Source: Agapanthus africanus (lineage: Eukaryota > Streptophyta > Magnoliopsida > Asparagales > Amaryllidaceae). From it: DNA of 64,000 bases. Of this stretch, positions 10,980 to 19,740 are shown in pieces. The notes below the pieces were generated by a model, which was given only the letters and a program-made list of their open reading frames with translations, had not been told where the DNA came from and did not search any database. The DNA lies in NCBI GenBank assembly GCA_030015575.1, contig JASDDO010000006.1, forward strand, positions 381,074,137-381,138,136. Direction: 5' to 3'. Made by a program: the position numbers and the translations under genes. Within the stretch, counting starts at the first letter, position 1. Each line of letters opens with the position of its first letter.

Positions 10980-11560
10980 ATTCATGCACACTTGCAAGGT
11001 CCTCTCGACCCTATATGGAGAAAATACCTGCGTGAGATCCTTACGACTCACAAAGGAGCAACACACTGAGGATCCCCACGATTTCTAAGGAGAAATTACA
11101 CTTACGAGATCCTCACGACTCGTAAGGAGAATTCCCCATGAGAACCTCATGGCTTATAGGATTCTAAAGCCTTAAGCTACAGGAATCTGAACCTGTTCTT
11201 AAGCCATCACAATCCACAGATTGCCCTACAAGCGGTTCAATATTGACCCTTGTATACAATCCACGGGCACAAATAATCATTTCCCCAACAAGTTCCATTG
11301 ATGACGTGAATTGTTCTCATTTGGTGAATGACACTTGTAAGTCCTCTCGATTTACAAGGAGAAAACACTCTTGTAAGATCCTTACGGCTTATAAAAGAAC
11401 ATACACTTAGGAATTCTCACGATTCTTAAGGAGAAAATGCACCTACAAGATCCTTACGACTTGTAGGGAGAAATATCTTTATGAGACCGTTACGGCTCAT
11501 GAACTCAAAAGCCTTAGTTGACAGGATCTTAACCCGGTCTACTAAGCCACTTTTGTTCAA
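10980..11560 (+). repeat. Element A 3' untranslated hairpin array 1
   Basis: Irregular tandem array, about 40-55 bp per unit. Each unit is an arm, a conserved loop close to ATCCTYACGA, and the reverse complement of the arm. Examples: arms CTTACGAG and CTCGTAAG around ATCCTCACGA at 11101-11126; arms CTACAAG and CTTGTAG around ATCCTTACGA near 11443-11467; arms GTGAG and CTCAC near 11032. The arms differ between units but stay complementary. Matches B 29860-30400 on the opposite strand. Confidence 0.8.
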
Positions 11561-11639
11561 ACCGCCGAAAGCAAATGATGATTCGCTCATGGCAATATCC
11601 CAGTTGTAGCGGTGCTGATGCCTAAATCGGTATCAGATC

Positions 11640-11930
11640 CCAAGTCTCATACTCGCGGCAAGAAATTATTGAGCCATAAATGCATATGAAATAGCTGAAA
11701 TGATAGGGCAACTTGCAACAAAATCAGCAAGTAAAATATATGCATACAAAAATAGCCGAAATGATTGGGCAACTCGCAATAAAAAGCAGCGAGTAAAAAG
11801 AAAAAATAGCCGAAACGAATGGGCATCGCGAAAAATAGCCGAAAAGATTGGACAATCGCGACTTTCGTGATACGAAAAGCTGAAATGGTAGAGCATCGCG
11901 GAAAGAAATAAAAAAGGAAATGAAAACATT
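11640..11930 (+). repeat. Element A 3' untranslated repeat, AAAATAGCCGAAATGATTGG unit
   Basis: About five degenerate copies of a 45-60 bp unit built on AAAATAGCCGAAATGATTGG followed by GCAACTCGCAATAAAA. B has the complement at 29390-29640 with CATTTCGGCTATTTTT words. No coding sense. The order of this block relative to the hairpin arrays is the same in A and B. Confidence 0.75.
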
Positions 11931-11989
11931 TGCCCTGCAGGTTAGTCCATACTGACCCCTGCATACAATCCATGGGCATAAACGAAAAG

Positions 11990-12560
11990 GAAATCATATG
12001 TCCCAAACGAACTCTGTCAAAGGGAAAGTCAGATCTTAACAGCAATATCTATAGCCTAGAGATCAACAACGACGTTCTTTTTCCAGCAGGATGCAGACGC
12101 GACATTAACAAATGGAGCTATGACATACCCCTAGCTCCAAATCTCGACGGTTCACAGAGAACCTAGAGATTACCTCAGAGCCATGGCAGAGTCCCTAGTT
12201 CCAAGTCTCGATGGCAATATCTACAGCCTAGAGATCACCAACAACGTTCTTCCTTCAGCAGGATGCAGACGCGACATCAACAAATGGAGCCACGGCAAAG
12301 TACCCTAGTTCCAAATCTCGACGGTTCACAGGCAACCTAAAGATCAACAGCGGCGTTCCTTCTCAACTCCAGCAGGATGCAGATGCAACGTCAACAACTG
12401 ACCCCAGGGTCAAAACAATGGAGCCATGGAAAAATCCCTAGTTCCAAGCCTCGACGGTTCACACGCAACCTAGAGACAACCGCGACATTCATCTCGTTAC
12501 AATAGACACAATGCCAGCAAACGAAGCAAAGGAAAATCCCTATCTTCAGGGTCTTTACGG
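11990..12560 (+). repeat. Element A 3' untranslated repeat, 'CCTAGTTCCAAATCTCGACG' unit
   Basis: Degenerate tandem copies combining words AGCAGGATGCAGACGCGACA, GCCTAGAGATCAAC and AGTTCCAAATCTCGACGG, unit length about 65-160 bp with nested copies. The B counterpart is 28640-29270, where about seven copies of a 65-bp unit are more regular. Non-coding; the function is unknown. Confidence 0.72.
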
Positions 12561-12890
12561 CAACTCAAATAAAACCTGAAAGACTATCGGAGATCATCCC
12601 ACACCATCGCGGAGTGGTTATGACTCATCGGGGCTCCCAAATTGAGCCTAATCTCAAGTAAAAAGCGACATGGAATATCCCGAACGCTTGCTCTTTCGAC
12701 AGTAATACTACCTGGAAGATTGCTTGAAGACGTCTTGTCCAGCCCCCGAAGGGATCAGAGACACGACAGTCGTAAGGCTACTCGAACAGCAAGATTGCCT
12801 ATCGAGGACTACATCAGCCAACGCGATGGTACGATGGACAAAACCTTAGTACCACAGACCCTAACGGGCCTCTGTCGTAAAGAGCAGAGG
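12561..12890 (+). other. Element A: single-copy spacer in 3' untranslated block
   Basis: No repeat and no credible gene. It aligns in reverse with B about 28230-28640 (for example GACGTCTTGTCCAGCCCCCGAAG near 12729, and its complement near 28355). Conservation of a non-repetitive spacer between A and B shows the two 3' blocks are homologous along their length. Confidence 0.55.
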
Positions 12891-13380
12891 TTAACTGTGA
12901 CATTAGGACATTCTTGCGAGAACTTCTCGATTCGTCTCGACTCGTGAGGAAATTAGTGTCCTTGCGAGAACTTCTCGATTTGTCTCGACTCGTAGGGAAA
13001 AGCCTTAGGCAGTGGGGATTAAAAAACCTGTTTCCTAAGTACTGGGGCCCTGCAAGTCAGTCTAAGATGGGCGCTTGCATACTATTCACGGGCCACACTC
13101 TCCGAAGCCGAACATCGACAAGGAGGGAAACAACCACTTACAAGTCCTCTTGACTTGTAAGCGGGAAAATTCTCTAGTGAGATCCTTACGACTCTCAAGA
13201 GAAAGCACACTTAGGAACCCTCACGATTCCTAAGGAGAAAATACACCTACGAGATCCTCTCGACTCGTAGGGAGAAAAATCTTTATGAGACCCTCATGGC
13301 TCATAAAGTTGGAAAGCCTTAGGTGGCAGATCTGAACCTGACTCATAAGCTATCACCGTCCTGTAAGGAGATCGAAATAG
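12891..13380 (+). repeat. Element A 3' untranslated hairpin array 2
   Basis: Second array of the arm-loop-arm type, with a direct repeat of CTTGCGAGAACTTCTCGATT at about 12914 and 12961. Further units use arms such as CTACGAG and CTCGTAG around ATCCTCTCGA near 13248-13271, and TTATGAG with CTCATAA around ACCCTCATGG near 13283. Matches B 27440-28200 in reverse. Confidence 0.78.
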
Positions 13381-13434
13381 ATTATCTACAAGATGCATTT
13401 TCTAAAAGGGACACACCAACATGAAACAAAATAT

Positions 13435-14011
13435 GTCTTTTATTCATGGATCAAAATGAATACAAAGTACAATCTATAAAAGAATTAAAAAAATACTCTT
13501 ATTCAGGAGGTCTCGTCTTCATGTTTTGTTATTGCTATGAGACGGGTCTCCGCCTGAGACTGTTGAGCCTGAAACGAAGCGAGCCGACTTTCAAGCTCCT
13601 TTTCAGCGACTTTGTGAGCTTCTCAACCATCTCACGAGTAAAAATAATGGCTTTGTCAATAGCTACCACCTCCCTCCCTGATAGCTTCTTGAAGCACCCG
13701 CCAAAGTTCATACGCACGAGTGGTCTTAGCCGTGAGTTCGGCTGGAAGTTCCCCCAAAGCATTTGAAGCTAGCTCACTCTCCGAAAATTTTCAGTTGAGC
13801 CTCTTCACACATGACTGCAGATTTGCGGCGCACCGCTCAACCAGCCCCCGCAAGCTCGTCTTTGCTGCCACAACCTTAGAGGGAAGGCATGCGCACTCGA
13901 GATCATGTAAACAGACCTCCACTCGACGCCAATCCTCGATCCAAAACACTCACAAACTATTTTCTCTTTCTGGCAAAAAGGAAAGTCTTCGGTAGGTACC
14001 CCATTAAGCAT
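13435..14011 (-). pseudogene. Antisense coiled-coil-like coding block in element A
   Basis: Read on the minus strand, this stretch gives helix-rich words such as LVERCAANLQSCVKRL, LASNALGELPAELTAKTTRA and EKELESRLASFQAQQSQAE, which look like a real protein with a coiled-coil end rather than random frames. Downstream on the same strand, near 13445-13455, is AATAAA (in GAATAAAAGACAT), a plausible polyadenylation signal. It lies just outside the inferred LTR start and on the same strand as the two antisense frames at 14217 and 15232. No counterpart found in B. Several breaks. Function unknown. Confidence 0.45.
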
Positions 14012-14216
14012 GCGTTCACGACTATATGCCTATGGTATTTAGAACGAGCTGATTTATGGACAACACGACGATGATGTTCGCACCTAAAGGAAATTCCCAG
14101 AGGTCAAGTATAACGCTCATGTACTCAGGCGGGATGCACGTACGAATATATGACGAAAAGAAAAATTCAGTAGAAAAGCATTCAACAGCCAATGATAAGA
14201 GGAATACATTGATATA

Positions 14217-14750
14217 CTACGCTACAGGGAAAAGGTCATCAAACAAAGGATCGGTGATACAAGGATTAACAAAACAAAATACAAAATTCTCCATCTCCCT
14301 CTCTGCCTTCTCCAACATGTCGAAACGACGGTTTTCGCGAGGAGTTGCTCCCCACCGATTAGCGTCATGCTTATCAGCAAAAGCGGACATGACAGCCCGC
14401 CAGGCTCTTATCTGACCCAGTAAATGAATCGAGTGATCCTTCAGAGCCCGGGTAATCAAGCACGCCTCATAGAAACACTCGATCTTGTCCTTTGCCGCAT
14501 CAAAGATCGCCGGAGTCATCTCTGTCGGATGAGGAGGGATGTCGGCAAGCACGGACAAAAAGACCATCCGCAGCCAAATAGAACCCATAGGAAGGGGAGA
14601 ACCCCTATGAATTAGGAGTTCGTACGTCACCGCGTCACATTCGGCATCGGTGAGAAAAGGATCCACTAGTCGCGCAACAAAACGAGGAATCATCTCCTCG
14701 ACATGCACCTCTCATGGTTGTCGACGAGCGTGGGGCCGGTTGCAAGCCAT
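14217..14750 (-). pseudogene. Antisense reading frame 1 in element A LTR
   Basis: About 177 codons on the strand opposite to gag-pol. Starts MACNRPHARRQP and contains LPMGSIWLRMVFLSVL, PAIFDAAKDKIECF, RAVMSAFADKHDANRWGAT and FVNPC. About two thirds identical by eye to the frame at 45277-45810 in element B, with GSIWLRMVFLSVL and DAAKDKIECF unchanged. I recognise no named domain. Antisense frames near the 3' LTR are known in several Tat-lineage elements (for example Grande); this may be such a gene, here placed inside U3. Nearly open, with one break near its start. Confidence 0.7.
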
Positions 14751-15230
14751 AGACTTTGGACCGATTCTCAAAATAATCACCCTAAGGTCTAAATATTTTT
14801 TTTAGAGAAGAAGGAAGGCGTGGCTTCAGGTTATAAAGGAGAGCATTCAATGCTACGCACAGAAAATGTTGTGCAGGGTGGAACTATTCCCAAGGTCCGG
14901 AAAAAGGGAAGAGCATTGGAAATGAAAAGAAATGACTCATTGAAATTGGAGCAGGGAGACGAAATGACCCCATCAAGCAGAGCCCCGCGTGCATAACACG
15001 TGAGCACAAGCCTTGATCCTTATTGGAAGTTAAAAACGGTACCGCACATGCATAACATGTGAGCAGGCGCCAATGCAAGATTGAATTCCTCAGCAGTGCC
15101 TCACGCGCCAAACATGTGAGAACCAACAACAGTGTGACAAAACTTCATGAAGAACGCGTGTGAACATAAAAAAATAAAGAAAATTTTTATCATTCATACT
15201 CCGAAGATTCATACAAAATAATAGGAAATG
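14751..15230. other. Element A LTR: spacer between antisense frames
   Basis: No frame of note. Holds early G-box-like words (CATAACACGTGAGCACA near 14993; CATAACATGTGAGCAGG near 15051; CAAACATGTGAG near 15110). The segment has no clear counterpart in the shorter LTR of B, consistent with the extra length of A here. Confidence 0.45.
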
Positions 15231-15231
15231 T

Positions 15232-15738
15232 TTACAATGGTAAAATATTAAATTCGGGACACGGATTAAGAAACTCGAAAGTGAGGCCGTCTAAAATGTT
15301 TCTGGCCTTTCTGACCATTCTCGTGTGCATCCTCTCACGATTGCAAGTGTCAAGATCCTCGCCAATATCCTCTGCCCTTTGATAAGCAGTGATTATCGTC
15401 GTCTGTTGGAAAACTTGATGCAAGATATCAATGAGATTATCTCGCCGTTTCCTTGAGATCAGGCCCGTCAGCTACACTGAGTGCACCTTATCTTCAGCAT
15501 CATCCAGTGTCTCAAGCGGCATAACTTCGTGAAATTCAGGATGTGCTCCCCAAATCGCTCTCACTACAATCTTCAAAAGAGCGGAGCGACGAGGAAGTAG
15601 TCGACCATTGTGTTCATGGAAACGATTCATAATCTCAGCACATTGGGCGTTTGTAAACTCCTGGTTTTGACAACGGCCCTGTGCGCGAATGTCCTCATAA
15701 GAAATAAATTCGCTAAGACTGTACAAATGAGCAGCCAT
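15232..15738 (-). pseudogene. Antisense reading frame 2, diverged paralogue of frame 1
   Basis: Minus-strand coding-like block. The first part has QCAEIMNRFHEHNGRLLPRR, SALLKIVVRAIW and PLETLDDAEDKV; the last part has ARNILDGLTFEFLNPCPEF. It aligns weakly but collinearly with frame 1: LPMGSIWLRMV with LPRRSALLKIV, PAIFDAAKDKI with PLETLDDAEDKV, ENFVFCFVNPC with DGLTFEFLNPC. So A appears to hold two copies of an antisense gene family. At least one break. Absent from B, whose LTR has only the frame 1 type. Confidence 0.55.
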
Positions 15739-16430
15739 AGTGTCTGAAAAGAGACATCAGTGAAAGATTAGCAATAAAGAAGACCCTCATTAAATAAGCA
15801 TTGGGATTTAAACAAATTCCTAGGAAGACAAGTCCTGTTAAGCTACCAACAAAATTCTAATCTGTGCGAATAAGGGTAAAACCCTATGAAAAGATTTTCA
15901 AGAACACCAGGGAATAAAATTCCCGAAAGGTCCAATTGATCTTTGAGAGCTAAGCTCTTCGCCAAAGGAATTAAATTCCTTTATGTAATGGTATTAAATT
16001 CCAAGAATCCATAAAAATACATGAGAAACAAAAATCCTATGAATCCTCAAAATCAGAGGGAAATGTTCGAGATATGGAAGTTATTGCTCAAAGATCACAT
16101 CTTTGGAGGATGGGTTTCTGAAGAGAGCAAGGCTCTCATAGTGGATTTAAAATCCAGAGTCTTTCTCAAAGAAGGAAAGTTTTCTGATGTACAAAGCGTT
16201 ACCTGAAAAAGGGTATTTTTTGACAGAGTTTAACTCTGGATTTGCAATGGCAGAGAACTAAGCTCTGAGGAAGAGAATTAAATTCTCAAAGAAAATAAAA
16301 AAGGAAGGAGATGAAGAAACAGTGGCTGCCTAAGGAACCAAACCCTTGCATTTATAAGACATGATAGGAAACGGTTCATCTTCCCCGTTCCCTAGGCAGA
16401 TCTAACGGCCATAAAGGTGACAGCGTTGCA

Positions 16431-16860
16431 CTCACGTGCAAACACGTGAGAACAACGCTGTGGGGGCATTTGTTCACTCATGGGAACTGAATAAAATATA
16501 TGAATAAAGCAACGAGGAAAGCCCCCAAGTGGAGCATCACGTGCCCACACGTGATCGGGCCTCACGTGCAGACACGTGACTTTTTATAGGCCAAGTCTAT
16601 AGGCGCTGAATGAAATAACAATTGGAGATGCTTAATTGGTGAGGTCACGCGCCAACACGTGATGGATTCCTGAGCACACTGAACTAATAGAATTAAATTC
16701 TAATTAGAAACTTTATGCTTAATTGGTGAGGTCACGTGCCAACACGTGATGGACTCCTGAGCCCTTTGACTAATAGAATTAAATTCTAATTAAGAAGCTT
16801 TATGCTTAATTGGTGAGGTCACGTGCCAACACGTGATGGGCTTCTAAGCCCTCTGAACTA
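16431..16860 (+). repeat. G-box palindromes with 4-base loops, upstream cluster
   Basis: CTCACGTG and CACGTGAG separated by CAAA at 16431-16450, then TCACGTG/CACGTGA pairs separated by CAGA or CCAA at about 16562, 16643 (variant), 16725 and 16818. The last three sit in a repeat of about 93 bp that also holds AATAGAATTAAATTCTAATT. CACGTG is the core of the plant G-box bound by bZIP and bHLH factors. The B counterpart clusters are 26180-26490 and 44820-45090. Confidence 0.75.
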
Positions 16861-17211
16861 ATAGAATTAAATTCTAATTAAAAGGAATCAAAAGCCCTAA
16901 TTGGAAAAATATTTCCCTAGATCTTTCCAAACAAGAAAGATTGCGCTCTGTAAAACAGAACGCCGTTGGATTAACAATCCAATGGTGATTAAAAGATCAC
17001 CAATTTACAGAAAAATTCTGTACAGGGAAATATCTTTCTAATCTTGTTAAGAACAACAAACAAGATATCTTCTGTAAAAAAGAAGTCTTTGGATTAAAAA
17101 TCCAACGGTGAATAAAATTCACCGAGTGATCTAAAAGATCATGTAGGTTATAAAATCAATCAAAATCTCTCAATGAGAGATTGGCTGAACAAACTGATTC
17201 TTTTCTTTCTC

Positions 17212-17219
17212 CTATAAAT
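17212..17219 (+). promoter_or_regulatory. TATA box of element A LTR promoter
   Basis: CTATAAATAGG preceded by a pyrimidine-rich tract and followed about 30 bases later by an A/G-rich 5' end region. It divides the LTR in U3 (about 14075-17240) and R-U5 (about 17245-19740). The same position in B LTRs has CTATATAAAGG on the minus strand. Confidence 0.7.
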
Positions 17220-17899
17220 AGGAGTCAAGAAGAAAAAAAAAGAGGAGGGAGGAGACACAGAAGGAAGGAGAGAGAAGAACCCCCTTGAAAGCAAAAAAAA
17301 AGAGAGAAAAGAGAATTTAATTCTCCAGAGAGAAGAACCCCCTTGAAAGCCAAAAAAATAGAGAGAAAAGAAAATTTAATTCTCCAGAGAGAAGAATGTC
17401 TCTTCAAAGAAGAAAGGAACTTTAGATAAGAGAAGGAAAGAGATCACCCCATAAGCTCCCACAAAACAAAAGAGAATTTAATTCTCAAACCAAGCGTTTA
17501 ACTCTTCTGGAAAGAACTTAGTTCTTCCTCTAGTTGAGATCTGCAGAAGCAGATCTCCCTACAAGTTGAGAATTTAATTCTCATCGGAGAGATTCTGTTA
17601 TATAGATTCAAACCCAGGGAAAAGAACTAAGTTCAAAGAATTTAATTCTTATCAGAACATATAGGAATTTAATTCCTCTAATAAAATTATGATTTAATCC
17701 TATAGAAGAATTTAATTCTTATAAAACAAAAGGGGCTTGAACGTTTCAAAATTCAAGATCTCCATGCATATAAGGAAAAGATTAGTGCTTGAACAAGAAG
17801 AGAACAAACTGAGATCGGCTCACGCGATCCCACGTGACCCCCTAAGCAGTGCTTAGCTTTCATAAAGCAGAAAGGGAATAGATCAAAGGCAATAGCGCC

Positions 17900-18355
17900 A
17901 AATTTCGAGCGCCTCACATGACCCCACGTGAGTGCCTCAAATCCTTAGTGTTTAACACTACTTCAAGCGCCTCACGTGACCCCACGTGAGCACCTCAAAT
18001 TCTTAGTGTTTAACACTACTTCAAGCGCCTCACGTGACCCCACGTGAGCGCCTCAAATTCTTAGTGTTTAACACTATTTCAAACGCCTCACGTGACCCCA
18101 CGTGAGCGCCTTAAATCCTTAGTGTTTAACACTACTTCAAGCGCCTCACGTGACCCCACGTGAGCGCCTTAAATTCTTAGTGTTTAACACTACTTCAAGC
18201 ACCTCACGTGACCTCACTTGAGCGCCTCAGGCTCTCTGCGTTTAATGCTACTTCAAGCGCCTCACGTGACCCCATGTGAGCGCTCCAGATCTTCAGTATT
18301 TAAACAATAATTTAAGATCTCACGTGGGAGCACATGAGCGTCGAACATATGCTAG
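17900..18355 (+). repeat. 58-bp tandem array of G-box and TAGTGTTTAACACTA palindromes
   Basis: About seven to eight copies of a 58-bp unit. Each unit has two perfect palindromes: CTCACGTG and CACGTGAG around ACCC, and TAGTGTTTAACACTA. Copies near 17975, 18030 and 18145 are nearly identical; the outer ones are degenerate. It lies downstream of the TATA box, so it would be in the transcript. B LTRs carry a related array at 25085-25235 and 43500-43870. Confidence 0.85.
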
Positions 18356-18614
18356 TGTTTTAGGCCAACCTTAGCCTAAGTTAGCTAAGTCTCCCAAAGC
18401 CAAAACTCTTTTTCAACCGAGCCTCAATTATACTCAGGTCTTTCAAAATTGATCTCAAATGGCATTCAAAGTAATGTTATCCCATTCCTTCTCAATCTGA
18501 CATTTGGTTCAAGGGTACATCTTTCCACACCTTTGTTACATGTCGTTGTAATTATTCAACGTCTTCAGAGAGGTGTAGGGTCCCGACAACCGACAACTTT
18601 TTTGGTACATTTCC

Positions 18615-18900
18615 AAACCCATGGATACACCCCCATTAGACCGTAACGTCTTTAAACTAACTACGGACCGCAACGTCCCTAAACTAAACTCTATGGACTA
18701 TGAGGTCTTTAAGCTCATGGACCATGATGTCCTTAAACTTATGGACCGCAACGTCCCTAAACTAAACCCTACAGACTATGATGTCTCTAAACTAGACTAT
18801 GATGTCTCTAAACTATGGACTATGATGCCCTTAAACTCCACGGACTATGATGTCCTTAAACTTATGGACCGTAAAGTCCTTAAACTAAAACGATAGAGCC
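18615..18900 (+). repeat. GGAC/GTCC minisatellite, element A 3' LTR (also 150-440)
   Basis: Degenerate tandem units of about 17-24 bp, each with GGAC, six bases, GTCC and then TTAAACT or CTAAACTA. Variant units change both arms (AGAC with GTCT), so each remains a small palindrome. The 5' LTR copy is at about 150-440. Related units are in B LTRs (24625-24725, 43030-43140) and also in B outside the LTR at 30650-30800. The open frames across it are repeat by-products. Confidence 0.8.
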
Positions 18901-19740
18901 CAAATGCTCTTTCGCTGGATCTAAATGATCCTAAAACCCTATAAGTAGATCTTAGTCTAAAATTAGACTAACGTATCCTTAAAAACCATTTAAGTTGATC
19001 TTAATCTCAAACGAGATTAACGATTCTTAAATCAATCCAACTACAGATCTCTCAACTGATATTGGTTCAAAGGTAGATCTCCTCACACCTCTGATATGTG
19101 TCGTTGTAACTCTTCAACGTCTTCAGGGAGGTGGCGGGTCCTAACAATCAATAAACTCAATGGACTGCAATGTCCCTAAACTAAAACAATAGAGTCCAAA
19201 TGCTCTTTTGTTGGATCTAAATGATCCTGTTAAGTAGATCTTAGTCTAAAAATTAGACTAATATATCCTTAACAAACGTTTAAGTTGATCTTAATCTCAA
19301 ATGAGATTAACGATCCTTGAACCCAATCCAAACCCAAATCTAAGAAAATACGGATTTGGAATAATCCACGCCCTACGGGCGACAACATAAATTAGTCTCC
19401 GTATACAATCCACGGGCAACAAAAAAACAAAACAAACACACACGATACGAAGTGACCATTTGGAGAAGGAGAAAGTGGTTACCACGATGCGGTAGCGTAA
19501 TTAACTGCAGGGGCTTACGCCTGCAGGGAAGAGTGTACCCAAAATCAAAAACCCCTCACAATGATGGGGAATCTGACGAAATTTGCTACAACGGCCGCAT
19601 CCGTCTAAACCTCCGATACACGGTGCCATAAATTAACTAGGCAACTTCGGAGAGGTGAATGGATAAAACCAAATAGCATTTGCCCCCAAGATTCAGGCCA
19701 GACGTCCCAATGTCCCAGTCGCGTCTTTCGGCGGTAAACA

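Larger units (their letters stand above)
15780..17760 (+). repeat. Palindrome-tiled U3 of element A
   Basis: Nearly 2 kb in which short perfect inverted repeats follow one another every 20-40 bases, each with new arm sequence and an A/T-rich centre. Examples: AGGGTAAAACCCT 15873-15885; GGGAATAAAATTCCC 15910-15924; AAAGGAATTAAATTCCTTT 15964-15982; TGGATTTAAAATCCA 16142-16156; GAGAATTAAATTCTC 16273-16287; then CACGTG pairs at 16431-16860, and GGTGAATAAAATTCACC and TGATCTAAAAGATCA near 17106-17140. More than thirty by eye. No reading frame here is credible; open frames such as 16021-16206 are by-products. Confidence 0.82.
1..19740 (+). mobile_element. Element A: Tat-lineage Ty3/gypsy retrotransposon, 5' end beyond window
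   Basis: A giant LTR retrotransposon read on the plus strand. Parts in order: truncated 5' LTR, primer site, gag, protease, reverse transcriptase, two RNase H domains, integrase, about 3 kb of structured 3' untranslated repeats, and a 3' LTR ending at 19740. The Tat assignment rests on the archaeal-type second RNase H after the RT block and on the gag knuckle motif; both are known for the plant Tat/Ogre group. It is broken, with roughly a dozen or more breaks across gag-pol. The 5' and 3' LTR ends differ by about 7% by eye, so insertion a few million years ago is a fair inference. It lies in repeat G1; the right flank after the LTR begins CCAGT, the predicted target duplication, whose partner is outside the window. 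Confidence 0.9.
14075..19740 (+). repeat. Element A 3' LTR (start inferred)
   Basis: The end at 19740 (GCGGTAAACA) is secure by comparison with 1291. The start is inferred at TGTTCGCACC, the best match in position and sequence to the B LTR start TGTTCCCGCC, both lying about 140-190 bp beyond the stop of the antisense frame. If right, the LTR is about 5.7 kb, long even for this lineage. Contents in order: antisense frame 1, antisense frame 2, palindrome-tiled U3, TATA box, G-box array, GGAC/GTCC minisatellite and U5. The matching 5' start lies outside the window, so only the last 1.27 kb is confirmed by a second copy. Confidence 0.65.

Noticed and set aside
10980-11560. Evenly spaced repeats that could suggest a CRISPR array
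   Set aside because: Repeats are degenerate and palindromic with variable arms, spacers are repeats too, the host is a plant, and no cas genes exist.
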